From: an uncultured Fretibacterium sp.
Lineage (GTDB): Bacteria > Synergistota > Synergistia > Synergistales > Aminobacteriaceae
Reading direction: 5' to 3'
Length of the DNA: 49,894 bases
Assembly (NCBI GenBank): GCA_937900285.1
Contig: CALCEM010000028.1
Span: forward strand, 1-49,894
The notes under the pieces were generated by a model, which was not told the DNA's origin, did not search any database, and was given only the letters and a program-made list of their open reading frames with translations. The position numbers and the translations under genes are program-made. Positions 25,169 to 33,173 of the stretch are shown here, piece after piece (position 1 is the first letter of the stretch; every line of letters starts with the position of its first letter).

Positions 25169-26419
25169 TTATTTATATAACGGCTTTTGTCTGCATAATT
25201 CTAAAATTTCGGCACGAACTTTTTTATTTAATTCTTCGTTGTTAATGTTTAAGATTACGCGCTCGATCCAATCCGCAATTTTTTCCATGTCCGAAAGATC
25301 AAAACCTCTTGTCGTAACGGCTGGAGTTCCGATCCTTATTCCGCTCGCAATTGTCGGGCTTAAAGTTTCAAAAGGAATTGTATTTTTATTCACGGTGATT
25401 CCTGCGCTTTCAAGATTTATTTGAGCTTCTTTGCCCGTTACTTTTTTGTTGGTCAAGTCGACTAATATTAAATGGTTATCCGTTCCGCCTGAAACTAATC
25501 TGAAATTTTTTTCAAGTAATTTATTTGCGAGATGTTTAGAATTTTTGACGATGTTTTCCTGATAAATTTTAAATTCCGGCTTGAGAGCTTCTCCCAACGC
25601 AACAGCCTTCGCCGCTATCACATGCATTAACGGTCCGCCCTGCATTCCTGGAAATACAGCAGAATCCAATTTTTTAGCAAACTCATTTTTACACATAATT
25701 ATTCCGCCGCGAGGTCCGCGTAAAGTTTTATGGGTCGTCGTCGTCACAAAATCGCAATACGGTACGGGATTCGGATGAACTCCAGCAGCAATTAACCCGG
25801 CAATATGAGCAATATCAAATAATAAATATGCTCCAACTTCATCGGCGATCTCTCTGAATTTTTTTGCGTCGATTATACGGGGATAAGCACTCGCACCGCA
25901 AACGATTAATTTTGGTTTATGTTTTTTTGCCAAATCCCGCAACTGATCAAAGTCTATTAACTCAGATTCTTTATTTACGCCATAACTTACGACGTTATAC
26001 AATTTTCCCGAAAAACTTACGGGCGATCCGTGTGATAAATGTCCGCCGTCCGTCAAATTCATCGACAAAATTGTGTCGCCGGGTTTCAAAACTGCAAAAT
26101 ATACGGCCATGTTAGTTTGGCTTCCTGCGTGGGGCTGGACGTTAGCATGTTCGCAGCCAAATAATTTTTTAGTGCGTTCTCGTGCTAAATTTTCGGCCTT
26201 GTCTATAACTTCACAGCCTCCGTAATATCTGTGTCCAGGATAACCTTCAGCATATTTATTTGTGAGCACTGATCCCATCGCTTCCATAACTGAAAATGAT
26301 GTGAAATTCTCAGATGCAATTAACTCAATTTGATCATCTTGGCGGTGATATTCTTCGCTGATAATTTCCGCGACTTCCGGATCGGTTTTGCTCAAGTGTT
26401 CATAAAAATTCATATTCAT
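25169..26419 (-). CDS. glyA: Serine hydroxymethyltransferase
   Basis: The protein has 416 residues, full length. It is a PLP enzyme that interconverts serine and glycine while charging tetrahydrofolate with a one-carbon unit. The PLP lysine is K231 in TTTTHKTLRGPRGG. Other family blocks are IELIASENFTS, NKYAEGYPGHRYYGG, NVQPHAGSQTN, FDIAHIAGL and TDNHLILVDL. AGGAGG lies 13 nt before the ATG at 26419; a second ATG two codons on is possible. It is the last gene of the long minus-strand run and lies 77 bp after mutS2, so it may have its own promoter. Confidence 0.98.
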   Translation of the reverse strand: MNMNFYEHLSKTDPEVAEIISEEYHRQDDQIELIASENFTSFSVMEAMGSVLTNKYAEGYPGHRYYGGCEVIDKAENLARERTKKLFGCEHANVQPHAGSQTNMAVYFAVLKPGDTILSMNLTDGGHLSHGSPVSFSGKLYNVVSYGVNKESELIDFDQLRDLAKKHKPKLIVCGASAYPRIIDAKKFREIADEVGAYLLFDIAHIAGLIAAGVHPNPVPYCDFVTTTTHKTLRGPRGGIIMCKNEFAKKLDSAVFPGMQGGPLMHVIAAKAVALGEALKPEFKIYQENIVKNSKHLANKLLEKNFRLVSGGTDNHLILVDLTNKKVTGKEAQINLESAGITVNKNTIPFETLSPTIASGIRIGTPAVTTRGFDLSDMEKIADWIERVILNINNEELNKKVRAEILELCRQKPLYK

Positions 26420-26496
26420 AAAAATTAAATTACCTCCTGGAATAAAAAATTTTACTGATTATATCGCATATTAAAATTTAAGCGTTCAAAATTAAT

Positions 26497-28857
26497 TTAT
26501 TTAAATGTGACGATCGTAACTCCGTAACCGCCTTCGCCCTCAACTCCGAGCCGGTATTCTTTGACATATTTCAATCTCGAACACAACGCATGAACCTCAC
26601 GCCTTAAAATTCCTTCACCGCGTCCATGTATAACAGTTACGACAGAATGCCCGGACCGATAAGCACGATCTAAATAACTTTCAACCAGAGGCATAGCTTC
26701 ATCCACATACATGCCACGAACCATTATAGAGGCTGGGACAGTTTCATTATTTAATAATTTTGTCGTATCAACTGGAGGGTTTGCGACTTTAGCTTTTTTT
26801 TCTGTTGCTATTAATTTATCAATTGGGACATCGAGTTTCATCGCTCCAGAAATTAAATAAGCGCGACCGTTTTTAACTTCTTCGATTAACCCGACTAAAC
26901 TGCTGCCGGCAATTTGAGCAGTAGCACCAGGCACGGGCTGAAAAGGTTTCGGAGCGTTTTCGATTTCTCGTTCAACTCTTTTAACTCGTCTTGTTTCGAT
27001 AGCGTTGCGTATTTTTTTCAGTTCTTCGCGTTTAATATTCATGTTGTTAATTGCGGCATTTTTTATTATGCTTTCGTCTAATTCGCGTATTATATTTTGA
27101 GAAGTTCTTTCAGCATGTGAAATAACTCGTTCAGCCCGGCGGTCAGCAGCCTCCATAATTTTATCGCGTTGTAAATCAATTTCTTTTACACGAGCTTTAT
27201 ATTTTAATTGTAATTCTTCAGCTTCTCGCATTTTGTCACGTGAAATTTTTTCGGCCATGTCTAAAGCTGCTTTACGTTCGGTTAATTCGCTCATAATATC
27301 TTCAGTAGTGATCTCGCGTGAATCCAAATTTTTTTGTGCGATCTCCAAAACTTCTTCCGGCATTCCGTAACGTCTGGCGATTAAAATTGCATTGCTTCGG
27401 CCTGGAACTCCCATTAATAATTTATATGTGGGCTGTAAATTTTCAATATCAAATTCCATTCCAGCGGTTTCGACATTTGGGGTCGTTAAAGCATATTGTT
27501 TAACTGGATTATGATGGGTAGTTGCTAAAGTTATAGCGCCGCGATTTTTTAAAATTTCCAGAATCGCAACACCCAACGCAGCACCTTCATAAGGATCAGT
27601 CCCAGCCCCTAATTCATCAAGCAATACAAGTGAAGAGCTTGTAATATTTTTCAGTATATAAATTATTTTTTTCAGGTGCGAGCTAAAAGTTGATAAATTT
27701 TGCTCAATGCTTTGTTCGTCACCAATGTCAGCGAATATATTATCAAAATTTCCTATTACAGTCCCGTCACGTGCAGGAATTGGAAGCCCCATCCACGATA
27801 AAATTATTAAAATCCCGGCAGTCTTTAATGCTACAGTTTTGCCGCCGGTGTTAGGGCCGGTTATAACGAGTGAGTTAAAATATTCTCCGCACGACATATC
27901 AAGCGGTACAGCTTTCTCTCGTAACATTGGGTGACATGCTCCGACTAATTTAAAAAATTTTTTCCCGCTAAATTCCGGGATGATCCATTTTTTATCACGT
28001 ATTAAATAATCGCAAATGTTTAAAATTTCAAATGTCCCGATAGTTTTTTCAGCGTTAATTATTGCGTTTTCACGGGAAATTATTAAGCGGGTTAAGTCAC
28101 TTAAAATTTTATATTCTTCGTCACGTTCATCACGGGTTTTTATTATTAAATTATTATTTATTCTTGACAGGCTTGAAGGTTCCATATAAACCGAATTTCC
28201 AGAGCTTGAACGCTCAAACGCTAAACCGGGAAACCTGTTTATAAATTCCTGGCGCACTAAAATTAAAAATCTTCCGTCACGAAAAGTTAAAGATTTTTCC
28301 TGCAGCATGTTTAAAATTTCGGGATTTTCAAATATTTTTCTTGAAATATTCCGTGCATTACGTTTTAAATTTTCGAGTTCCGTGCGTATGTTAAATAAAT
28401 TTTCTGAAGCATGATCGTTTAATCTGCCGGAGTCTTCGATGACGTTTAAATTTTCAATTTCGGAATTAAAATCGCGTATATTTTTCCTCAGAGCGTCAAT
28501 ATTTTTATACGAGTCAGTTTTTAATTTTTCGCCTAAACTTTCACGGATTTTTTTTGCGCAGTTTAATAAAGCTCTAACTTTTAATAATTCTTCGCCTGAT
28601 AATATTCCGCTGCGTTTAGCATTTCTGAACATATTGCTGACCGGATCAACCGAATTAATTATAAATCTGCCGTTGTGATCTATAAAATTTAGCCATTCGC
28701 GTAATAAATTCTCACGTTGCTTTAAAACATTTAAATTTTCTGCAGGCTCTAATTTATTTAATATATTTCTGCCAAGTTCACCGCGTAATAATTCGTGATA
28801 AGGCTCTAAATTTTTCCCAAGCTCTAAAATTTCGCTGACACCCTGAGTTAATTCCAT
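26497..28857 (-). CDS. mutS2: Endonuclease MutS2
   Basis: The protein has 786 residues, the normal MutS2 length, and lacks the MutS mismatch-reading domain. It has a helical core and lever region, then an ABC ATPase with Walker A GPNTGGKT (334-341) and Walker B/signature VLLDELGAGTDPYEGAA (411-427). A charged coiled coil follows (about 515-640). The C-terminal Smr domain has HGRGEGILR at 744-752. The LDxR motif that opens most Smr domains is weak here (MVRGMYVDEA). MutS2 acts on branched DNA to suppress recombination and, in Bacillus, acts on collided ribosomes. Its stop lies 77 bp before glyA and its start 6 bp after cvpA. Confidence 0.97.
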   Translation of the reverse strand: MELTQGVSEILELGKNLEPYHELLRGELGRNILNKLEPAENLNVLKQRENLLREWLNFIDHNGRFIINSVDPVSNMFRNAKRSGILSGEELLKVRALLNCAKKIRESLGEKLKTDSYKNIDALRKNIRDFNSEIENLNVIEDSGRLNDHASENLFNIRTELENLKRNARNISRKIFENPEILNMLQEKSLTFRDGRFLILVRQEFINRFPGLAFERSSSGNSVYMEPSSLSRINNNLIIKTRDERDEEYKILSDLTRLIISRENAIINAEKTIGTFEILNICDYLIRDKKWIIPEFSGKKFFKLVGACHPMLREKAVPLDMSCGEYFNSLVITGPNTGGKTVALKTAGILIILSWMGLPIPARDGTVIGNFDNIFADIGDEQSIEQNLSTFSSHLKKIIYILKNITSSSLVLLDELGAGTDPYEGAALGVAILEILKNRGAITLATTHHNPVKQYALTTPNVETAGMEFDIENLQPTYKLLMGVPGRSNAILIARRYGMPEEVLEIAQKNLDSREITTEDIMSELTERKAALDMAEKISRDKMREAEELQLKYKARVKEIDLQRDKIMEAADRRAERVISHAERTSQNIIRELDESIIKNAAINNMNIKREELKKIRNAIETRRVKRVEREIENAPKPFQPVPGATAQIAGSSLVGLIEEVKNGRAYLISGAMKLDVPIDKLIATEKKAKVANPPVDTTKLLNNETVPASIMVRGMYVDEAMPLVESYLDRAYRSGHSVVTVIHGRGEGILRREVHALCSRLKYVKEYRLGVEGEGGYGVTIVTFK

Positions 28858-28863
28858 TTTAAA

Positions 28864-29385
28864 TTATATTCTTCCCGTTAAAGCTCGAAAATCTATTAAA
28901 TTATTTTGCTCCAAAAAATTACGAATTTCAGGCCAAATCATTCCGGCGTATTTCATGCAATAACTGTCGTTCATCCAATCTGTAGGCAAAATTTTATTAA
29001 ACGTCATGAATATAGCATATATAAATATTATTAGACATAATGTTTTTAATGCACCGATGAACATTCCGAGAACGTGATCAATTAACGATAAACGCGCAAC
29101 GCTCACGACAAACGATAAAATTATGCCGATCAACGAGAAAATTATTTCAACTAAAATAAATATTGCCATCGAACATATAAACCCGGCTATAGTACGATCA
29201 AACGAAGGCAGAAATTTTAATAATATTTCCGTAGCTTCATCCGTGAAAGTCATTGCGCAAAATATACTGACGAATAACCCGACAAAACCGATTATTTCAC
29301 CTGAAAACCCGTTAAATAATCCGCGCACAATAAAAAACGCTAATACTATACCTGCACCAATATCAAAAATTAAACCTGCATTCAT
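28864..29385 (-). CDS. cvpA: CvpA family membrane protein
   Basis: The protein has 173 residues with four predicted membrane helices, as in CvpA. Its N-terminus (IFDIGAGIVLAFFIVRGLFN, then GFSGEIIGFVGLF) fits the family pattern of a small Gly/Arg-marked first helix pair. CvpA proteins are linked to colicin V export and to bile or membrane stress in enterics, but their reaction is unknown. Placement immediately before mutS2 is a common gene order in Firmicutes and relatives and supports the call. It lies 22 bp after tsaB in the same run. Confidence 0.88.
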   Translation of the reverse strand: MNAGLIFDIGAGIVLAFFIVRGLFNGFSGEIIGFVGLFVSIFCAMTFTDEATEILLKFLPSFDRTIAGFICSMAIFILVEIIFSLIGIILSFVVSVARLSLIDHVLGMFIGALKTLCLIIFIYAIFMTFNKILPTDWMNDSYCMKYAGMIWPEIRNFLEQNNLIDFRALTGRI

Positions 29386-29407
29386 GATTTTTTAAATATT
29401 CTCCTTT

Positions 29408-30064
29408 TTAGTTGCAAATTATAAAATTTTCCATTCCTTGAGGAACACGATAATATAAAATTTTTAATTCCATTGGATTCACTGCCGAATCAATTTTATT
29501 TAAAGCGATTTCGCACAAGTCACCAGCCTCAAAATTAACTAACTCGCAATTTAATCCGGCACGTTCCGGATCATCTGAAATTATTTTCAAATTATTTTTT
29601 TGAGCATGTTCCGTTATAAAATTTAAATCATATTCACCGGGCTTTAAAAATTCTGATTCTGCATAAACGTAATTATGTCCGGCGTAAATCACGGGTAAAA
29701 TATTTTTTAAATTATTGCAATTATTATTATTCTTCACAAACGAATATTTTAATAATTCGAGCGTTGAAACAGGAATTAATTTAATTTTCAGCCCGAACGC
29801 TAAACCAGCGGCATAACTCGCGCCGACTCTTATCCCCGTAAAATATCCCGGCCCGTTAGTGAGAGCAATGTAATTTAAATTCTGCCACGACAAATTATTT
29901 TGTGTTAAAAATTCTTCGCATATAAAAGGCAATTCGCTCGACTGTTTTCGGCCAAAATCCTTTTTAATCTGCGACAAAATTTTTCCGCCGGAACTTAATG
30001 CGATCCCGGTTATTTTCGTACTGCTGTTAATCGCCAAAATATTTAAATTTAATTCTTCGTTCAT
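29408..30064 (-). CDS. tsaB: tRNA threonylcarbamoyladenosine biosynthesis protein TsaB
   Basis: The protein has 218 residues, an ASKHA-fold protein that pairs with TsaD to make t6A at position 37 of ANN-decoding tRNAs. Family marks are LNILAINSSTKITGIAL, SELPFICEEFL, ALTNGPGYFTGIRVGASYAAGLAF and the shorter C-terminal half typical of TsaB. The frame overlaps the end of tsaE by 38 bp and has no Shine-Dalgarno of its own, pointing to translational coupling. The two proteins act in the same complex, which fits. TsaD and TsaC are not in the window. Confidence 0.95.
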   Translation of the reverse strand: MNEELNLNILAINSSTKITGIALSSGGKILSQIKKDFGRKQSSELPFICEEFLTQNNLSWQNLNYIALTNGPGYFTGIRVGASYAAGLAFGLKIKLIPVSTLELLKYSFVKNNNNCNNLKNILPVIYAGHNYVYAESEFLKPGEYDLNFITEHAQKNNLKIISDDPERAGLNCELVNFEAGDLCEIALNKIDSAVNPMELKILYYRVPQGMENFIICN

Positions 30065-30488
30065 TTTCGTTTAATGCTTCAAAATAGATTTTTATAACTT
30101 TTTCGCCATTCATATTTAAATAATTCAATCTGTCGGGCCATTCAATAAAAATAATTACGTCATCATTATAAAAATATTCGTCAAGCCCTAAAGATTCCGC
30201 GCTGAAATTATCGAGCCTGTATAAATCGGCGTGTATTAAATAAATTTCTGATTTCGTTTCATATTCGTTTATTAGCGTAAATGATGGGCTTCTGATTAAA
30301 TTTTCAACGCCGAAATATTTACCGATTCCGCGCATAAAAACAGTTTTACCCGTTCCGAGATCGCCATTTAATAAAATAATTTGGCCGGGCTTTAAATTTT
30401 TTGCAAAATCGCAGGCAAAATTTTTTGTGTCGGATTCTGAATGAGATATAAACTCAAAATTATTTTTTATTATTTTTTTTGTCTGCAC
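30027..30488 (-). CDS. tsaE: tRNA threonylcarbamoyladenosine biosynthesis ATPase TsaE
   Basis: The protein has 153 residues. The Walker A is NGDLGTGKTVFMRGIG (41-56). Next come the switch-like SPSFTLINEY and HADLYRLDN, and a Walker B-like IFIEWPDRL, in the order of the TsaE family. It binds the TsaB-TsaD complex and drives its turnover by ATP hydrolysis. The start is GTG at 30488, within the last ten codons of the preceding small membrane-protein gene (29-bp overlap). The stop lies 38 bp inside tsaB. Both overlaps suggest one tightly coupled message. Confidence 0.95.
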   Translation of the reverse strand: MQTKKIIKNNFEFISHSESDTKNFACDFAKNLKPGQIILLNGDLGTGKTVFMRGIGKYFGVENLIRSPSFTLINEYETKSEIYLIHADLYRLDNFSAESLGLDEYFYNDDVIIFIEWPDRLNYLNMNGEKVIKIYFEALNENERRIKFKYFGD

Positions 30489-30711
30489 GATGTTTTAAAA
30501 CAGCTCTGAAAACAAATCCAGCAGCAAATAAACATAAAACCGATAAAATTTTTCTCGGAATTTCGATCTCTTCGCCACTCATGCGGCTTACTCCAAAAAT
30601 AAACGCGCATGCTGCTACAAAACTTATTACGCTCATTAAAATTCCTTTTTTGCGTATTCTCTCGGTTTTTTCTATTTCTTCGTTCCAATCTACTTTTTTA
30701 CGTTCAGTCAT
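30460..30711 (-). CDS. Small two-helix membrane protein of unknown function
   Basis: The protein has 83 residues and I do not recognise a family. A charged N-terminus (MTERKKVDWNEEIEKTERIR) is followed by two hydrophobic stretches, about residues 23-43 (GILMSVISFVAACAFIFGVS) and 54-70. It ends in a lysine-rich tail (HRADKKNNKK). It probably spans the inner membrane twice, with both ends in the cytoplasm. It lies 3 bp after nnrD and overlaps tsaE by 29 bp, so it belongs to the operon. Its frame is preserved over a compact, well-packed stretch, which argues for a real gene. Confidence 0.7.
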   Translation of the reverse strand: MTERKKVDWNEEIEKTERIRKKGILMSVISFVAACAFIFGVSRMSGEEIEIPRKILSVLCLFAAGFVFRAVLKHRADKKNNKK

Positions 30712-30714
30712 TTT

Positions 30715-31554
30715 TTATTCTGCTTCTCTCAAATTTTTTATTGCTTTCCTTAATGTGTTCGCTATTTCAGAAGCTAAAACCCCGTCCACTCCATCACGCG
30801 CTAAAATTTCCCCTGCCATTCCGTGAAGACTAGCGCCTAAAATTGCAGCGTCAAAAATATTTATTATTGATCCCATTCCAATAAATGCGCCTATGCAACC
30901 GGCTAATACATCGCCCGAACCTGGTACGGATAATTCTGGTCCGCCAAAATTTATTTTTTCAAATTTATTCTGGTGAGCTATTAACGTGCCGTGACCTTTT
31001 AAAACTACACAGCCGAATTTCTGCGATAAATCTTTTACAACTTGAACCCGGTTATTTTTTACATCTTCAACGCTGATTTTCATAAGTCTTGCAGCTTCGG
31101 CTTCATGAGGTGTTAAAACTGCGTCATCCCGGAATTTTAAATCGCTTTGATTCTGTGCTAATGCGTATAACCCGTCACCGTCAATTAAAATTTTTCCCGG
31201 CCACAAATTCCAGATATTTATAATAAATTTTTGCGCTGAATAATCCCGATCAATTCCCATCCCGGCGATCACTGCATTAAATTTATTATTCCCGTTTAAA
31301 ATATATTCGTGCCATTTCAATTTATTATTTTCGGCCATGTAAACAATTTCCGGGATTCTTGCTGCACATGATCCGCAAACATTTTCATTTGAAAGTAGCG
31401 TGACAACTCCAGAACCAGAACGCAACGCACCTAAAGCACTTAAAGCCGGAGCACCCGGATAATGTTCCGAACCTCCAGCAATTAAAATCCTGCCTCGATC
31501 GCCTTTATGCATATCAATTTTACGGACTGGTAATAAATTTTTAAGCGTGTTCAT
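30715..31554 (-). CDS. nnrD: ADP-dependent (S)-NAD(P)H-hydrate dehydratase (NnrD, YjeF C-terminal domain)
   Basis: The protein has 279 residues with a ribokinase-like fold. Family marks are HKGDRGRILIAGGS, GAPALSALGALRSGSGVVTL, IAGMGIDRD, ILIDGDGLYAL, VLTPHEAEAARL, VVLKGHGTLIA, and the catalytic GSGDVLAG at 212-219 (D215). It dehydrates S-NAD(P)HX back to NAD(P)H using ADP or ATP, repairing damaged cofactor. In many bacteria this domain is fused to the NnrE epimerase; here it stands alone and no NnrE domain is present in the window. It is followed by tsaE-tsaB, a common neighbourhood. The start lies 1 bp after the upstream dehydrogenase stop. Confidence 0.93.
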   Translation of the reverse strand: MNTLKNLLPVRKIDMHKGDRGRILIAGGSEHYPGAPALSALGALRSGSGVVTLLSNENVCGSCAARIPEIVYMAENNKLKWHEYILNGNNKFNAVIAGMGIDRDYSAQKFIINIWNLWPGKILIDGDGLYALAQNQSDLKFRDDAVLTPHEAEAARLMKISVEDVKNNRVQVVKDLSQKFGCVVLKGHGTLIAHQNKFEKINFGGPELSVPGSGDVLAGCIGAFIGMGSIINIFDAAILGASLHGMAGEILARDGVDGVLASEIANTLRKAIKNLREAE

Positions 31555-31555
31555 T

Positions 31556-32521
31556 TTATTTTAATTTAATTAAATTTGGAGGCTCATGACCTTCTAAAAC
31601 TGCCGCGATATTTTTCGCGATCATGAAGCCCATTGCGTTCCTCGTTCCGTAGGTAGCTGAACCGACATGAGGCATTAACACAACGTTATCAAGAATTTTT
31701 AAACCTGCTTCAACTTCAGGCTCATTTTCGTAAACATCTAAACCAGCTCCGGCGATTATTCCGCGTTTTAGGGCATGTGTCAAAGCTTTTTCATCGATTA
31801 CCGGGCCTCGTGCAGTATTTATTAAAATTGCGGTTGGCTTCATCATTTCAAATTCTTTTGCGCCGATTAAATATTTTGTCTGGTCGGTTAATGGAACATG
31901 CAAAGAAATAAAATCAGAAGTCTTTAACAATTCTTCAAATTCGACACGTTTAGCTCCGATTTTGTCCAGCTCTTCGCAATTATGACGGCCAAAATAAATT
32001 ACTTTCATGTTGAAACCTAAAGCTGCTTTTTTTCCGAAATTTGTGCCGATTCTACCAGCTCCGATTATTCCGAGAGTTTTCCCGGTGACATCATAGCCGA
32101 GTAAATATTCTGGTGCCCATTCAAATGATGAAGTGCGCACGATTTTATCACCTTCGATTACGCGCCGTGCAGCCGAAAATAATAACGTCCATGCTAAATC
32201 AGCCGTTGCATCCGTCAAGACATCCGGAGTATTTGTGACATAAATACTTTTTTCAAAAGCTGTTTTAACGTCAATATTATTAAATCCTACTCCGTAATTT
32301 GCGATTAATTTTAAATCGGGATTAGCATTATTAATTATTTCAGCATCGATTTTGTCATTTAACATTGTTACGACAATATGATAATTTTTGAACGCGTTAA
32401 TAATTTCTTCTCGTGTAGCTTGTCTCGGTTCGGTGTTAGCATCGTAGTCGCAAATTTTTCCGAATGCTTCCATTGCTGCGCGGGGCAATAATCTAGTTAA
32501 ATAAACTTTTTTATTATTCAT
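31556..32521 (-). CDS. D-isomer specific 2-hydroxyacid dehydrogenase (glyoxylate/hydroxypyruvate reductase-like)
   Basis: The protein has 321 residues from the ATG at 32521. It has the two-domain fold of NAD(P)-dependent D-2-hydroxyacid dehydrogenases, with the Rossmann motif LGIIGAGRIGTNFGKKA and the substrate loop ANYGVGFNNID. The catalytic set is Arg in INTARGPVIDEKAL, Glu in GLDVYENEPEVE and His in MPHVGSATYGTR. Glyoxylate or hydroxypyruvate reductase is the likeliest activity; which substrate is used cannot be read. The longer frame from 32560 would start inside ppiA. GAGGAG just ahead of the ATG at 32521, and the family-like N-terminus MNNKKVYLTRLLP, support the shorter form. It overlaps the ppiA stop by 8 bp. 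Confidence 0.92.
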   Translation of the reverse strand: MNNKKVYLTRLLPRAAMEAFGKICDYDANTEPRQATREEIINAFKNYHIVVTMLNDKIDAEIINNANPDLKLIANYGVGFNNIDVKTAFEKSIYVTNTPDVLTDATADLAWTLLFSAARRVIEGDKIVRTSSFEWAPEYLLGYDVTGKTLGIIGAGRIGTNFGKKAALGFNMKVIYFGRHNCEELDKIGAKRVEFEELLKTSDFISLHVPLTDQTKYLIGAKEFEMMKPTAILINTARGPVIDEKALTHALKRGIIAGAGLDVYENEPEVEAGLKILDNVVLMPHVGSATYGTRNAMGFMIAKNIAAVLEGHEPPNLIKLK

Positions 32522-33065
32522 TGTTCTCCTCAATTGTAATTTTTTCGATGACGACATCATTTACTGGTCTGTCATTTGCGCCTGTTTTGGTGTGGCCGAT
32601 TTTCTCAACGACTTTCATACCCTGAACGACATGGCCGAAAATTGCGTGATGACCATCGAGCCAAGGGGTTGGGACTAACGTAATAAAAAATTGTGAACCG
32701 CCGGTGTTAGGTCCTGCATTGGCCATTGATAAAATTCCGGGAGCATTATGCTTTAAACCTTTTCCGAACTCGTCATTAATCGTGTAACCTGGTCCGCCCA
32801 TTCCTGTGCCTGTAGGGTCACCGCCTTGAATCATAAAATTATCGATTACTCGATGAAAAATAACGCCGTCATAAAAATTTTTATTTACGAGTGAAATAAA
32901 ATTCTCGACAGTTTTAGGAGCTAAGTCCGAATATAATTCAATTCTGAAATTTCCTAAATTAGTTTCAAACTTTGCAACGGGTCTTTTAACATCGGCGAAT
33001 GAAACAGAGCATGCAAACGGTAAAATTAAAATTACAACTGATAAAATTTCAAATAATTTACGCAA
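32514..33065 (-). CDS. ppiA: Secreted cyclophilin-type peptidyl-prolyl cis-trans isomerase
   Basis: The protein has 183 residues from a TTG at 33065. It has a signal peptide (MRKLFEILSVVILILPFACS, then VSFA) followed by a compact cyclophilin domain: GNFRIELYSDLAPKTVENF, VIFHRVIDNFMIQGGDPTGTG, LSMANAGPNTGGSQFFI and WLDGHHAIFGHVVQGM. The catalytic arginine and the Phe/Met pocket are present. It speeds proline isomerisation in proteins outside the cytoplasm. The open frame reaches an ATG at 33083, but that codon overlaps the Shine-Dalgarno AGGAG (33080-33076), which is spaced 10 nt from the TTG. The TTG is therefore the better start, and it also removes an awkward extra N-terminus before the signal peptide. 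Confidence 0.93.
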   Translation of the reverse strand: MRKLFEILSVVILILPFACSVSFADVKRPVAKFETNLGNFRIELYSDLAPKTVENFISLVNKNFYDGVIFHRVIDNFMIQGGDPTGTGMGGPGYTINDEFGKGLKHNAPGILSMANAGPNTGGSQFFITLVPTPWLDGHHAIFGHVVQGMKVVEKIGHTKTGANDRPVNDVVIEKITIEENNE

Positions 33066-33075
33066 AATAAATTTA

Positions 33076-33080
33076 CTCCT
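33076..33080 (-). promoter_or_regulatory. Shine-Dalgarno site deciding the ppiA start
   Basis: AGGAG on the minus strand overlaps the upstream in-frame ATG (33083-33081) and is 10 nt from the TTG at 33065, so it points to the TTG start. Confidence 0.7.
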
Positions 33081-33173
33081 CATAAAAAAATTTTAAGCTT
33101 GAATATAATATCATTTTGAACAGCAATTTAAATTAAGCGAATAAAAAATATTTTTACAGGCATGAAAATTAAA

